From Rhodoferax sp. (GTDB taxonomy: Bacteria > Pseudomonadota > Gammaproteobacteria > Burkholderiales > Burkholderiaceae_C), in contig JARLJI010000055.1 in assembly GCA_031291295.1 (NCBI GenBank), positions 1-55,785 on the forward strand: a stretch of 55,785 nt of DNA. Reading direction: 5' to 3'. Shown piece after piece: positions 26,233 to 37,428 of the stretch (positions within the stretch are counted from its first letter, which is position 1; each line of letters begins with the position of its first letter). The position numbers and the translations under genes are program-made. Under the pieces are notes generated by a model that saw nothing but the letters and a program-made list of their open reading frames with translations, did not search any database and was not told the DNA's origin.

Positions 26233-27117
26233 ATGGACATTTTTGGTATTCCCCTGCAAGCCTTCCTGGGCCAGTTGTTGCTGGGCTTGGTCAATGGCGC
26301 GTTTTACGCCATGCTCAGTCTGGGGCTGGCCGTCATCTTCGGTCTGCTCGGCATCATCAACTTTGCCCACGGCGCGCTCTATATGGTGGGCGCCTACGTC
26401 AGCTGGATCCTGCTCAACTCGTTCGGCATCAACTACTGGTTTGCGCTGGTGCTTGCACCCTTGATCGTTGGCGTGCTGGGCATCGTGATTGAGCGGCTTC
26501 TTTTGCGGCACCTGTACAAGCTCGATCCGCTGTACGGCCTGCTGCTGACTTTTGGACTGGCGCTGATTGCCGAGGGCATTTTCCGCGACCAGTTTGGCGT
26601 GTCGGGCCAGTCCTACCCGGTCCCCGATGCGCTGGCCGGGGCCACCAATCTTGGCTTCATGGTGCTGCCCAATTACCGCGCGTGGGTGATCCTGTTGTCG
26701 CTGTCGGTTTGCCTGGGCACCTGGTATTTGATTGAGCGCACACGGCTGGGCGCCTACCTGCGCGCCGGCACGGAAAACGCGCCGCTGGTGCAGGCCTTCG
26801 GTGTCAATGTGCCGCTGATGGTGATGTGCACTTACGGTGGCGGCGCCGCACTGGCCGCACTCGCGGGCGTGCTGGCGGCGCCGGTCATCCAGGTCACCCC
26901 GCTGATGGGGTCGAACCTGATCATCGTGGTATTTGCCGTGGTGGTGATTGGCGGCATGGGCTCGATCCTGGGCTCCGTCATCAGCGGCCTGGGGCTGGGC
27001 GTGGTGGAGGGCTTCATGCGGGTGTTTTACCCCCAGGCGTCAAGCATTGTGGTGTTCGTCATCATGGTGATTGTGCTGCTGCTGCGACCGGCCGGCCTGT
27101 TCGGCAAGGAGGCCTGA
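26233..27117 (+). CDS. livH: Branched-chain-type ABC permease (LivH)
   Basis: A 294-residue inner-membrane permease with about eight helices. The family block GLVNGAFYAMLSLGLAVIFGLLGIINFAHGALYMVGAY at the start and GGMGSILGSVISGLGLGVVEG near the end are diagnostic of LivH. It pairs with LivM, 3 bp downstream, to form the translocation pore energised by LivG/LivF. Confidence 0.88.
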   Translation: MDIFGIPLQAFLGQLLLGLVNGAFYAMLSLGLAVIFGLLGIINFAHGALYMVGAYVSWILLNSFGINYWFALVLAPLIVGVLGIVIERLLLRHLYKLDPLYGLLLTFGLALIAEGIFRDQFGVSGQSYPVPDALAGATNLGFMVLPNYRAWVILLSLSVCLGTWYLIERTRLGAYLRAGTENAPLVQAFGVNVPLMVMCTYGGGAALAALAGVLAAPVIQVTPLMGSNLIIVVFAVVVIGGMGSILGSVISGLGLGVVEGFMRVFYPQASSIVVFVIMVIVLLLRPAGLFGKEA

Positions 27118-27120
27118 GCC

Positions 27121-28104
27121 ATGACCCCGACTCTCATGACCCGAGCCGCCAAACTCACCCGTGTCACCTATATCGCCCTGCTGGTCATGCTCCTGGTGGC
27201 GCCGCTGCTGGGGCTGTACCCGGTGTTTGTCATGAAGCTGCTGTGCTTCGCCCTGTTTGCCTGTGCCTTGAATCTGCTGCTCGGCTTCACGGGCCTGCTC
27301 TCGTTCGGGCATGCCGCCTTTTTTGGCGGGGCCGCCTACGCCTGCGGCTGGTTCATCAAGGCGCAGCACTGGTCGCCCGAGCTGGGCCTGCTGGCCGGCG
27401 TCGTGGTGGCGGGACTGATAGGCCTGGCCATCGGCCTGGTGGCCATCCGGCGCCAGGGCATTTACTTCGCCATGATCACGCTCGCGATGGCGCAGATGGT
27501 GTATTTTGTCTGCCTGCAGGCCCCGTTCACGGGGGGAGAAGACGGTTTGCAGGGCGTGCCGCGCGGCGCGCTGTTCGGGCTGTTGCCACTGGATTCGGAC
27601 ACCGCCATGTACTACTTCGTGGTCGCGGTCTTCGTGCTGTCGTTTCTGGCCATCTCGCGCATCGTCCACTCGCCGTATGGCCAGGTGCTCAAGATGATCC
27701 GCGAAAATGAGCCGCGCGCCATCTCGCTGGGCTACCAGGTCGACCGCTACAAACTACTGGCTTTTGTGCTATCGGCCGGGCTCGCCGGGCTGGCCGGCTC
27801 GCTCAAGACACTGGTGATGGGGTTTGCCTCGCTATCCGACGTGCACTGGTCGATGTCAGGCGAAGTGATCCTGATGACCCTGCTGGGTGGCGTGGGCACC
27901 TTCTTCGGTCCGGTGATGGGCTCCGGCATCGTGAGCTCGCTGCAAGACCAGCTGGCCGACAAGGTGGGCGCCTGGGTGACCGTGATCATCGGCGCGATTT
28001 TCGTGATCTGCGTGCTGGCGTTCCGGCGCGGCATTGTGGGCGAGATGCTGGCCTACTTCGAGCGTCGGCGCCGGCTTGCCGCAGACAAGTCTCCAGGCCG
28101 ATAA
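27121..28104 (+). CDS. livM: Branched-chain-type ABC permease (LivM)
   Basis: A 327-residue permease with about ten hydrophobic segments. The LLLGFTGLLSFGHAAFFGGAAYA block and GGVGTFFGPVMGSGIVSSLQD are typical of LivM. It closes the operon; the EmrB-like gene converges on it after 39 bp. No obvious terminator hairpin stands out in the short gap. Confidence 0.88.
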   Translation: MTPTLMTRAAKLTRVTYIALLVMLLVAPLLGLYPVFVMKLLCFALFACALNLLLGFTGLLSFGHAAFFGGAAYACGWFIKAQHWSPELGLLAGVVVAGLIGLAIGLVAIRRQGIYFAMITLAMAQMVYFVCLQAPFTGGEDGLQGVPRGALFGLLPLDSDTAMYYFVVAVFVLSFLAISRIVHSPYGQVLKMIRENEPRAISLGYQVDRYKLLAFVLSAGLAGLAGSLKTLVMGFASLSDVHWSMSGEVILMTLLGGVGTFFGPVMGSGIVSSLQDQLADKVGAWVTVIIGAIFVICVLAFRRGIVGEMLAYFERRRRLAADKSPGR

Positions 28105-28143
28105 AGCGGGGGCGGCAGCGCAGCCGCTCGCACGACGGACCCG

Positions 28144-29703
28144 TCAGTGAGCCCCTGCCGCAGCGCTGGCGCCACCATCCCCGTGCTTCGGGCGCGTCAG
28201 CCAGATCAGCGGGATCAGCGCCAGGAAAATCACGGCGGAAAGGTAGAACAAATCGTTCGCCGCCAGCATGTAAGCCTGCTGATCCGTCAGCCGGTTAACC
28301 ATCGCGAGCGCCTGCTGCGGGCTCATGCCCGCCGCCTCCAGGCCTGCCAGCGTGCTTGTGGCAGCCTGGCTCCCGTTGTTCACGGCCTCGGCCAGATTGG
28401 CATGGTGCAAGCTGGCGCGGTTATCCCACAGCGTGGTCACGATCGAAGTACCGAAGGCACCCGCCGTGATCCGTACGAAATTAGTCAACCCCGAGGCAGC
28501 CGGAATGCGCTGCTGCGGCAGACCCGACAGGGTGACAGTCGTGAGTGGAATGAAAAAGAACGCCATCGCAATGCCCTGGACAATGGTTGGCACCATGATG
28601 GTTCCGAAATTGGCCTCTGTGTTGAAGTGCGAGCGCATCCACATCACCAGCGCGAAAACCAGAAACGAAAACGTTGCGAAAGGGCGCGCGTCGAACCGGC
28701 CCAGGCCCTTGCCGACGAGGGGCGACAGGATCAGCGCAAATATGCCGACCGGCGCCAGCACCATGCCGGCATCGGTCGCGGTATAGCCCATGAATTCCTG
28801 CAGCCATAGTGGCAGCAACACCACGGTGCCAAAAAATACACCATAAGCGACCGAAATCGCCACCGTTCCGGCCCAGAAATTGCGACCCCTGAAAAGCGAC
28901 AGGTCCACCACCGGGTGTTCTTCGGTGAGCTCCCAGATCAGGAAGAAGACGAAGCCCAGCGCGGCCGTCACGGCCAGCGCGACGATGACGCTCGAATGAA
29001 ACCAGTCAAGCTCCTTGCCTTTGTCGAGCATGATCTGCAGGGAACCGACCCAGATCACCAGTGCGATCAGCCCGACCACGTCGATCGGCAGTTTATGGGT
29101 CACGTTTTCGCGCTTTCGGTAAATGCTCCAGATACCGCTGGCAGCCAGCAGGCCGACCGGGATGTTGATGTAGAAGATCCAGGGCCAGGAGATGTTGTCG
29201 GTGATCCAGCCGCCCAGCAGCGGCCCCACCACCGGGGCGATCAGCACCGTCATGGACCACATGGCCATGGCCAGCCCCGCCAGTGCCTTCGGGTAGCTGG
29301 CCAGCAGCAGCGTCTGCGACAGCGGAATCATCGGGCCGGCCACGAAACCCTGAAAGGCGCGAAAGGCGATCAGGGTCGTCATGTTGGGCGCCAGTCCGCA
29401 CATCCATGAGCTCAGCACGAACAGCAGCACACTGGAAATGAACAGCCGCACCTGCCCGAAGCGCTGCGACAGCCAGCCCGTCAACGGCACGGAGATGGCG
29501 TTGGCCACAGCGAAGCTGGTAATGACCCAGGTGCCCTGGTTCGCGCTCACGCCTAGGTCGCCCGCGATGGCGGGCAACGAGACGTTGGCAATCGACGAGT
29601 CGAGCACATTCATGAAGGTGGCCGCTGAAACTACCAGCGTGCCCCACATGCGCATCGAGCCTTCCAGGGGCGGTTGCTCGATAAAGTTGGGGGTGGAGGC
29701 CAT
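28144..29703 (-). CDS. emrB: EmrB-type MFS multidrug transporter (DHA2, 14 helices)
   Basis: A 519-residue major-facilitator protein with about 14 helices. Motif C-like GPLLGGWITDNISWPWIFYINIPVGL and the start NVLDSSIANVSLPAIAGDLGVS....WVITSF are typical of DHA2/EmrB exporters. It would work with the EmrA-like adaptor and the outer-membrane channel encoded directly upstream to extrude hydrophobic acids, uncouplers or drugs. It is the last gene of a marR-OMF-emrA-emrB operon. Confidence 0.9.
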   Translation of the reverse strand: MASTPNFIEQPPLEGSMRMWGTLVVSAATFMNVLDSSIANVSLPAIAGDLGVSANQGTWVITSFAVANAISVPLTGWLSQRFGQVRLFISSVLLFVLSSWMCGLAPNMTTLIAFRAFQGFVAGPMIPLSQTLLLASYPKALAGLAMAMWSMTVLIAPVVGPLLGGWITDNISWPWIFYINIPVGLLAASGIWSIYRKRENVTHKLPIDVVGLIALVIWVGSLQIMLDKGKELDWFHSSVIVALAVTAALGFVFFLIWELTEEHPVVDLSLFRGRNFWAGTVAISVAYGVFFGTVVLLPLWLQEFMGYTATDAGMVLAPVGIFALILSPLVGKGLGRFDARPFATFSFLVFALVMWMRSHFNTEANFGTIMVPTIVQGIAMAFFFIPLTTVTLSGLPQQRIPAASGLTNFVRITAGAFGTSIVTTLWDNRASLHHANLAEAVNNGSQAATSTLAGLEAAGMSPQQALAMVNRLTDQQAYMLAANDLFYLSAVIFLALIPLIWLTRPKHGDGGASAAAGAH

Positions 29704-29801
29704 GACAGGAGTGCCTTGAAGGAAACGCGATGGGTGAAGAAAACGCTGCGCTGGCCGGGTCGAAAGGAGTCCCGCGCGGTCCGGTTCGAGCCGCTACAGG
29801 C

Positions 29802-31124
29802 TCAGTTCAGCGCGGCGGCCGCCGGGGCAGCCGCTGGCGATGCCGCCAGCGTTTTCGCCGCACCCGTCACGGATGTCTTCCCGGCAACGCCGCTCGGCGC
29901 CGCCCGGGAAGCCCCTGAATTGGCGGCGATCACGCGGCGCACCTCCGCGTTGGCACCTTCGTCCAGCGCCGCATAGACCTGCGTTTGCGTCGCTGTCGTG
30001 GCGCTCGGCGCATCGGCCAGCGTCTTGCCGTCCTTGTGGCTCACATCCACGCTCGCATCCATCGACAGCCCGACACGCAGCGGATGCGCGGCCAGCTGCT
30101 GGGCGTCGAGCGCGATGCGCACCGGCACGCGCTGCACCACCTTGATCCAGTTGCCGGTGGCGTTTTGTGCCGGCAGCAATGCAAAGGCCGAGCCGGTTCC
30201 GGCACCGAGCCCCACCACATGTCCCTTGTATTCGACCTTGCTGCCATACACGTCGGCGGTCAGGGTGACTGGCTGGTCAATACGGATATTGCGCAGCTGC
30301 ACTTCCTTGAAGTTCGCGTCCACCCAGACCTGGTTCAGGGGCACGATGGACATCAGCGGCGTGCCGGCGGCCACGCGCTGGCCCAGCTGCACCGAGCGCC
30401 GCGCCACGTAGCCGTCCACCGGCGCCGGCATCACGGCACGCTGCGTGGCCAGATAGGCCTCGCGCACCTTGGCCGCGGCCGCCTGCACGCTCGGGTGCTG
30501 CTCGAGAGTGGTGCCCTCGGTCATGGACTGGTTGCTTGAGAGTTGTTCCCGGGCAGCGACCACGCCCGCCTGGGCTGCAGCCAACGCACTTTTGGCAACG
30601 GCCAGCTGGGTCTGGGCATGGTTGAGCTCTTCCTTCGACACGGCGCCATTGCCCGCCAGCGACTGGCGCCGATTCAGGTCTTCGTTGGCGCGGCCGATGT
30701 CGCTCTGCGCCTTCACCACGTCGGCTTCACGCAGCGTGATCTGCGCCTGCAGCGTGCCATTGTTGGCGTATAGCGTGCGCACCTGGCGCACGGTCTGTCC
30801 GAGGTTGGCTTCGGCCTGCTCCAGCGCGACTTTGGCATCGGCGGGGTCGAACTTGACCAGCGGCTGGCCGGCGCGCACAAAGTCGGTGTCGTCGGCCATG
30901 ATGGCCATCACCGTGCCGCTGATCTGCGGCGTGATCTGGATCACGTTGCCCTGCACGTACGCATTGTCGGTGTCTTCGTAGTGGCTCGCGACGATCCATT
31001 CGTAGGCGGCCCAGCCCAGGCCGGCCAGCACGACCACGGTCGCCAGCGTCATCAGCGCCTTCTTGCGTTTGGGGTTGCCGGCGGGCGTGGTGTCGTCTGT
31101 GGGGGTTTGCGTTGCGTCGTTCAT
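29802..31124 (-). CDS. emrA: EmrA-type membrane fusion protein (HlyD family)
   Basis: A 440-residue periplasmic adaptor with one N-terminal membrane helix (about 25-46), a barrel-sandwich hybrid domain (VIQITPQISGTVMAIMADDTDFVRAGQPLVKFDP), a long coiled-coil hairpin (about 95-215) and a beta-barrel region. The C-terminal 70 residues are Ala-rich and look unstructured, longer than in EmrA of E. coli. It links the EmrB-like pump to the outer-membrane channel. Confidence 0.88.
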   Translation of the reverse strand: MNDATQTPTDDTTPAGNPKRKKALMTLATVVVLAGLGWAAYEWIVASHYEDTDNAYVQGNVIQITPQISGTVMAIMADDTDFVRAGQPLVKFDPADAKVALEQAEANLGQTVRQVRTLYANNGTLQAQITLREADVVKAQSDIGRANEDLNRRQSLAGNGAVSKEELNHAQTQLAVAKSALAAAQAGVVAAREQLSSNQSMTEGTTLEQHPSVQAAAAKVREAYLATQRAVMPAPVDGYVARRSVQLGQRVAAGTPLMSIVPLNQVWVDANFKEVQLRNIRIDQPVTLTADVYGSKVEYKGHVVGLGAGTGSAFALLPAQNATGNWIKVVQRVPVRIALDAQQLAAHPLRVGLSMDASVDVSHKDGKTLADAPSATTATQTQVYAALDEGANAEVRRVIAANSGASRAAPSGVAGKTSVTGAAKTLAASPAAAPAAAALN

Positions 31125-31156
31125 GATGCTTGATTTCCGGGTGAATCGGGGATGAA

Positions 31157-32653
31157 TTATTTTTGTGTGGTGGCGCTGCCGACTACCTGGCCGGCGCCAC
31201 TGGATTGAGCCGCGGCGTCAGCCTGGTAGCCGCCGCCGAGGGCGCGGATCAGCGCGACTTGCGTGTCCAGCGCACGCGCGCTCAGGTCCACGGCGAGGCG
31301 GCGCTGGCCGAGCACACTGGTTTCGGCGGTCAACACGTTGAGGTAGTTGCCCAGCCCGGCCTTGTAGCGCTGCACGGCAATCTCGTAGGCGCTTTCGGCC
31401 GCGGCTTGCGCAGCGCGCTGCTGGGCCTGCTGGCGCACGATGGATTGCGAGGAAGCGACCTGGTCGGCCACATCACGCACGGCGTCGATCACGGTGGCGT
31501 TGTAGCTCTCCACGGCGGCATCCTGATCGGCACTCTTGCCGCGCAGGTTGGCGCGCAGGCGCCCGCCCACGAAGATGGGCAGGGTCAGCGCCGGGCCCAC
31601 ACCCCACTGTTCGCTGGCGCCCCTAAACAATTGGCCGAAGCCCAGGCTGGAATAGCCGGCAAAGGCCGCCAGATTGACGTTGGGATAGAACTGCGCCTTG
31701 GCGTTCGCTACATCCTTCGTGGACGCTTCGACGCGCCAGCGGGCTGCCACGATGTCGGCGCGGCGCCCCAGCAGATCGGCCGGGATCACTGGCGTAGATG
31801 CTATTCTTTTAATAGCATAAAGCGAAGGAAGGATAATGGCTTGCGCCGCATTTGGCTGACCAACCAACGCGCCCAGCGCATTGCGCGTCAATGTGACCTG
31901 CTCCTGCAGCGCCTCGATCTGCTGGCGCGCGTCGGGCAGGCCGCCCTCGCTCTCCCGCAGTTCCAGCTTGGTGTCAAGCCCGGCGTTGAAACGATCGCGC
32001 ACCAGCGCCAGTGTTTCTTCGCGCTGGGCCAGCGTGCGGCGCGCCACGGCCAGTTGGTCGTTCAGGCGCGCCAGCTGGAAGTAGCTGCGCGCCACCTGGC
32101 TGGCCAGCAGCACGCGCGCGGCCTGGGTGTCGGCCTCGGCGGCTTTGGCGCTGCCGAGCGCGGCATCGAGCGCGGCGCGGTTCTTGCCAAAAAAATCCAG
32201 CTCCCAGCTGGCGTTGAGCTGCGCCGTGCCGGAGTTGAAGATTTCGCCGCCCAGCGGTGGCGGATAGATGTAATTGGCGGTGAATTTCTGGCGGTCCAGA
32301 TCGACCTCGCCCCCCAGTTGCGGCAGTGTGGCGGCCCTAGCCACCTCGGTCACGGATTGGGCGCGCGCCAGCCGTGCTTGGGCCAGCTTCAGGCTCGGAC
32401 TGCTGGCAAGCGCCTGCGCGATCAAGCCATTGAGCGGCTCGTCGCCGAACTCATGCCACCACTCGGCCGGCACGCCGGGCTCAGCAGTGTTCCCTGCTCC
32501 TGCGGCCAGGCCCAGCGAGGCTGGGTCACGCAAGGTGGATTGGGGCGCTATGCTATACATGTCGGCGCAGGCACTCAAGCCCAGCGCCAGCACGAGCGTG
32601 CCGAGCTTGAGGGCGCGCAGGGGTGCGACCCCGGATGTTTTGTTATTTTTCAT
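31157..32653 (-). CDS. NodT/OprM-type outer-membrane efflux lipoprotein
   Basis: A 498-residue TolC-like channel. The leader ends LVLALGLSACADM, with a lipobox Cys at about residue 27. Two repeats of the outer-membrane-factor domain follow (AQARLARAQSVTEVARAATLPQLGGEVDL, and SYNATVIDAVRDVADQVA). The ATG at 32653 overlaps the marR stop by 11 bp, so translation is probably coupled. A short dispersed palindrome at 31791-31816 is read in frame. It completes a tripartite EmrAB-OMF system. Confidence 0.88.
   Translation of the reverse strand: MKNNKTSGVAPLRALKLGTLVLALGLSACADMYSIAPQSTLRDPASLGLAAGAGNTAEPGVPAEWWHEFGDEPLNGLIAQALASSPSLKLAQARLARAQSVTEVARAATLPQLGGEVDLDRQKFTANYIYPPPLGGEIFNSGTAQLNASWELDFFGKNRAALDAALGSAKAAEADTQAARVLLASQVARSYFQLARLNDQLAVARRTLAQREETLALVRDRFNAGLDTKLELRESEGGLPDARQQIEALQEQVTLTRNALGALVGQPNAAQAIILPSLYAIKRIASTPVIPADLLGRRADIVAARWRVEASTKDVANAKAQFYPNVNLAAFAGYSSLGFGQLFRGASEQWGVGPALTLPIFVGGRLRANLRGKSADQDAAVESYNATVIDAVRDVADQVASSQSIVRQQAQQRAAQAAAESAYEIAVQRYKAGLGNYLNVLTAETSVLGQRRLAVDLSARALDTQVALIRALGGGYQADAAAQSSGAGQVVGSATTQK
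31791..31816 (-). repeat. Short dispersed palindrome inside the OMF gene
   Basis: Read on the minus strand it is GCTATT-AAAAG-AATAGC followed by ATCTACGCC. It is an AT-rich 6-bp inverted repeat plus a GC tail, in frame in the channel gene. Confidence 0.45.
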
Positions 32654-33170
32654 TCGATTCTCCAGTCGCCCCAAGGGCCTGGGCGTTGTCCAGGATGCGG
32701 CGCAAATAACCTTTGAGGGTGTCCCATTCTTCATGCGTGAAACCTGCCAGGCAGGCGTTTTGGATGCGCGCAAGCACGACGGGGATCTTCAGCGCGGCGG
32801 CCCGGCCCTCGTCGGTCAGTTCCAGCTTGACCACGCGGCGATCCTGCGATGAGCGCTGGCGGCTGCAAAGCCCCTTGGCCTCAACCCGGTCCAGCAGCCG
32901 CGTCATGGCGCCGGCATCCAGCTCGCATTCGCGCGCCAGCCCGGCCGCCGTGTCGGCGTCGCCCACGTACAGCTTGACCAGCGGAACCCACTGCGCATTG
33001 GTCAGGCCATTGGGCTCCATCTCGCGGTCGATGGCCTGTGTCACCCGGGTCACGGCCTTGCGCATCAGGTAGCCGACGCTGTTCTCGGCAAAGTAGTCAT
33101 CCGCACGATAGAACTCGGTCACCGGTGGCCCTTTGGCATCAAGCGGTGTAGCCGTGTGTTTTGCATTCAT
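32643..33170 (-). CDS. MarR-family regulator of the efflux operon
   Basis: A 175-residue MarR protein. The winged helix reads DTAAGLARECELDAGAMTRLLDRVEAKGLCSRQRSSQDRRVVKLELT, and the RKAVTRVTQAIDREMEPNGLTNAQWVPLVKLY start is typical of EmrR/MprA-like repressors. As first gene of the operon it probably represses itself and the pump genes, with relief by pump substrates. A palindrome just upstream (33181-33200) is a likely operator. Confidence 0.85.
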   Translation of the reverse strand: MNAKHTATPLDAKGPPVTEFYRADDYFAENSVGYLMRKAVTRVTQAIDREMEPNGLTNAQWVPLVKLYVGDADTAAGLARECELDAGAMTRLLDRVEAKGLCSRQRSSQDRRVVKLELTDEGRAAALKIPVVLARIQNACLAGFTHEEWDTLKGYLRRILDNAQALGATGESNEK

Positions 33171-33180
33171 GGCCGAAATA

Positions 33181-33200
33181 ATAATTGTCTAAGCAACTAT
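33181..33200. promoter_or_regulatory. Candidate MarR operator upstream of the efflux operon
   Basis: ATAATTGTCTAAGCAACTAT is a 20-bp imperfect palindrome with 7 of 10 base pairs matched, and ATTGTC recurs 15 bp further on (33184 and 33199). It lies 11 bp upstream of the MarR start codon, in the gap to a divergent ABC exporter, so it may affect both. Confidence 0.5.
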
Positions 33201-33247
33201 TGTCAAGGCTATTTCTGCAAAGGCAAGTTGTTGGCTACACTGTGGCC

Positions 33248-35029
<1,782 letters not shown>

Positions 35030-35090
35030 CACCAACCTCTTGCGACACGAAACACGGGAACTCCCGCCAGTCGGATATCCTCTTGTCCTT

Positions 35091-35852
35091 ATGAGCTCGC
35101 CGTCCCCAAAATCTCCCCGGACCTGGTCGCGCCGCGACTGGCTTGCAACATCGGCCGCCTGCGTCGGCGCACCGGTCATTGCCGGATTGACGGCTTGCGC
35201 AAACCCGCCCGCCTTGGTGCCGGCACCGGACGGCACGACCATCACACCGCTGGCCGCGGGGCGGCAACTGCGCTACCGCGTGACCAATCTCTACAACGGG
35301 CTGGACGTGGGCGAAGCGGCGTACCGGGTCGCCAGCGCACCCGCCAATGGGCCCGGGCGCACCCTGGAGGTCAGCCTGCCGTCGTCCAACACCTACCGTG
35401 TCGACGAGCCGGCGCGCACCGGCTCGTGTGTTCTGGCCGACAGCACCCACGTCAGCCAGGAGCTTTTCTATGACGTGCCCTACGCGTTCGAGCACCCTGA
35501 CCCGTTGACGCCGGATGCTTTGGGCACGGGATCCAGCACCGTATTGTACAACCGCTACCGCCGCGGCGATTCACCGTACTGGCTGCGCTGGGACTCACGC
35601 GTCGAGGGACTGGGCTGGGAACGCATCGTCGTGCCGGCCGGCGAGTTTCTGGCGCTGCGCGTGCATCGCACCCTCTGGTTCGAACGCCGGGACATGGTGC
35701 ATCAGGGCAATACCCGAGACGAACTGCTGTGGTTTGCCCCGGCGCTGGGGTTCTGGGTGCGCCGCGAATGGAGCGGCTATTTCTTCTCGCCAGATGCGCC
35801 ATTCCAGCGCGAGGAAGAAGACTGGGTCCGCTTCGAACTGACTCAGGCATGA
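35091..35852 (+). CDS. Hypothetical exported protein with Tat-like leader
   Basis: A 253-residue protein I cannot assign. It begins SPKSPRTWSRRDWLATSAACVGAPVIAGLTACANP, a twin-arginine motif followed by a hydrophobic stretch and an ACA or lipobox-like TAC, so it is likely exported and possibly lipid-anchored. The mature part is beta-rich in appearance, with repeated R..W and Y segments. It lies between an ABC exporter and ureD on the same strand, 61 bp after the exporter; no functional link is evident. Confidence 0.65.
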   Translation: MSSPSPKSPRTWSRRDWLATSAACVGAPVIAGLTACANPPALVPAPDGTTITPLAAGRQLRYRVTNLYNGLDVGEAAYRVASAPANGPGRTLEVSLPSSNTYRVDEPARTGSCVLADSTHVSQELFYDVPYAFEHPDPLTPDALGTGSSTVLYNRYRRGDSPYWLRWDSRVEGLGWERIVVPAGEFLALRVHRTLWFERRDMVHQGNTRDELLWFAPALGFWVRREWSGYFFSPDAPFQREEEDWVRFELTQA

Positions 35853-35893
35853 CGCATGGCGGGCAGGCCGCAGGGGCCACTTAAACTACCTTC

Positions 35894-36724
35894 ATGCCCT
35901 GGCACGCCCGACTCCAGCTCGACTATCGTCTCGAATCCGCCCGGAGCGTGGCCCGTTTCCAGCACGAGGGTCCGCTGCGCATTCTGCAAAGCCTGTACCC
36001 CGAAGGCGACGCGACCTGCCACAACGTAGTGGTCCATCCGCCTGGCGGACTGGTCGGCGGCGACACGCTGGACATTGGCGTGACGGTTGGCACAGGCGCG
36101 CACGGCCTCATCACCACGCCCGGAGCCACGCGTTTTTACAAGACCCTGGGCGATGCGGCTTTGCAGCGGACGCACGTCGCGCTGGAACCGGGCGCGCGCA
36201 TGGAGTGGCTGCCGCAGGAAACCCTTTGCTACGACGGCTGCCTGGCGACAAACCGCCTGAGTCTGGATCTGGCGCCGCGGGCCGAACTGATCGGCTGGGA
36301 TGTGACCGCTCTCGGACTGCCCCAGGCCGGGCGGCCCTTCGAGCGTGGCAGCTTTTGCCAGCACATTGAGCTGCCGGGCGTCTGGCTGGAGCGTGGCCGC
36401 ATCGACGCCACGGATACGCGGCTGCTGGACAGTCCACTGGGGCTGGCGGGCCAGCGTTGCCTGGCTTCGATTTTTTTCGTGACCGGCAGCGGGCTGGAAC
36501 GCGGTCGCCGGCAACAGGCGCTGGACGTCGCACGCGGCGTGGTCGAGGCCCATCCACTGCGCAACACCGCGGGCGCGACCAGCCCCAACGGTCAGGTCGT
36601 GGTGGTCAGGGCGCTGGCCCCGCTGGTCGAGCCGGCGATGGACCTGATGAAGCAGGTGTGGGCCGTCTGGCGCGTCCACTTCTGGGGACTCGCGGCCTCG
36701 AGGCCCCGCATGTGGGCCACCTAA
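35894..36724 (+). CDS. ureD: Urease accessory protein UreD
   Basis: A 276-residue UreD. The diagnostic blocks HNVVVHPPGGLVGGDTLDIGVTV, ATRFYKT, MEWLPQETLCYDG and GWDVTALGLPQAG are present. UreD binds the apo-urease and, with UreF and UreG, delivers nickel and supports lysine carbamylation. It is separated from ureABCEFG by the leftward urt operon, so it needs its own promoter. Its stop is only 9 bp from the urtE stop, tail to tail. Confidence 0.92.
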   Translation: MPWHARLQLDYRLESARSVARFQHEGPLRILQSLYPEGDATCHNVVVHPPGGLVGGDTLDIGVTVGTGAHGLITTPGATRFYKTLGDAALQRTHVALEPGARMEWLPQETLCYDGCLATNRLSLDLAPRAELIGWDVTALGLPQAGRPFERGSFCQHIELPGVWLERGRIDATDTRLLDSPLGLAGQRCLASIFFVTGSGLERGRRQQALDVARGVVEAHPLRNTAGATSPNGQVVVVRALAPLVEPAMDLMKQVWAVWRVHFWGLAASRPRMWAT

Positions 36725-36725
36725 T

Positions 36726-36755
36726 GCTACAAATCAGATAGCAACCAGCTGGCGC
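36726..36755 (+). repeat. Short dispersed palindrome at the ureD/urtE junction
   Basis: GCTAC-AAATCAG-ATAGC then AACCAGCTGGCGC. It begins just after the ureD stop and supplies the last codons of urtE on the other strand. Confidence 0.45.
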
Positions 36756-37426
36756 ACGCCGTTCGCGGCCATGTCCTTGCCCAAGCCCCGCGAGACCACT
36801 TCGCCGCGCTGCATGACCAGGTAGTCATCGGCCAGTTCCTGCGCGAAATCGTAATACTGCTCCACCAGCAGGATGGCCATGTCGCCGCGGTCGGCCAGCA
36901 TGCGAATCACGCGCGCGATGTCCTTGATGATGCTCGGCTGGATGCCTTCGGTGGGTTCGTCCAGAACCAGCAGCCGGGGCTTGGCCGCCAGGGCACGTGC
37001 AATGGCCAGTTGCTGCTGCTGCCCGCCGGACAGGTCACCGCCCCGGCGCCCCAGCATTTGCCGGAGCACCGGGAACAGTTCGTACAGCTCGGCCGGAACG
37101 GGCGTGCTGGCGCTCTTGTAGGCCAATCCCATGCGCAGGTTTTCTTCCACGGTCAGGCGCGCAAAGATTTCCCGCCCCTGCGGCACGAAGCCGATGCCGG
37201 CGCGCGCGCGCTCATAGGGCGTGTCGTTCTGGATCGGGCTGCCATCGAATTCAATGCTGCCGGTCTTGATCGGCACCAGCCCCATCAGCGACTTGAGCAG
37301 CGTGGTCTTGCCCACGCCGTTGCGGCCCAGCAGCACGGTGACCTGGCCCAGGCGGGCCTGCAGGCTCATGTCGCGCAGGATGTGCGAGCCACCGTAGTAC
37401 TGGTTGATGTTCTTGACGTCCAGCAT
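36734..37426 (-). CDS. urtE: Urea ABC transporter ATP-binding protein UrtE
   Basis: A 230-residue ABC ATPase. Walker A is GRNGVGKTTLLKSLMG, signature LSGGQQQQLAIARAL, Walker B LLVLDEPTEGIQPSII, switch in LVEQYYDFAQELADDY. The EGIQPSIIKDI sequence and LVEQYYDFA are typical for UrtE rather than LivF. The ATG at 37426 matches MLDVKNINQYYGGSHILR, the usual start. Last gene of urtABCDE; its 3' end is shared with a short dispersed repeat. Confidence 0.92.
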   Translation of the reverse strand: MLDVKNINQYYGGSHILRDMSLQARLGQVTVLLGRNGVGKTTLLKSLMGLVPIKTGSIEFDGSPIQNDTPYERARAGIGFVPQGREIFARLTVEENLRMGLAYKSASTPVPAELYELFPVLRQMLGRRGGDLSGGQQQQLAIARALAAKPRLLVLDEPTEGIQPSIIKDIARVIRMLADRGDMAILLVEQYYDFAQELADDYLVMQRGEVVSRGLGKDMAANGVRQLVAI

Positions 37427-37428
37427 AT

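Noticed and set aside
27745..27775. GCTACAAACTACTGGCTTTTGTGCTAT in livM as a sixth copy of the dispersed palindrome
   Set aside because: Inverted parts do not pair well and the segment fits conserved LivM coding (YKLLAFVLSA).
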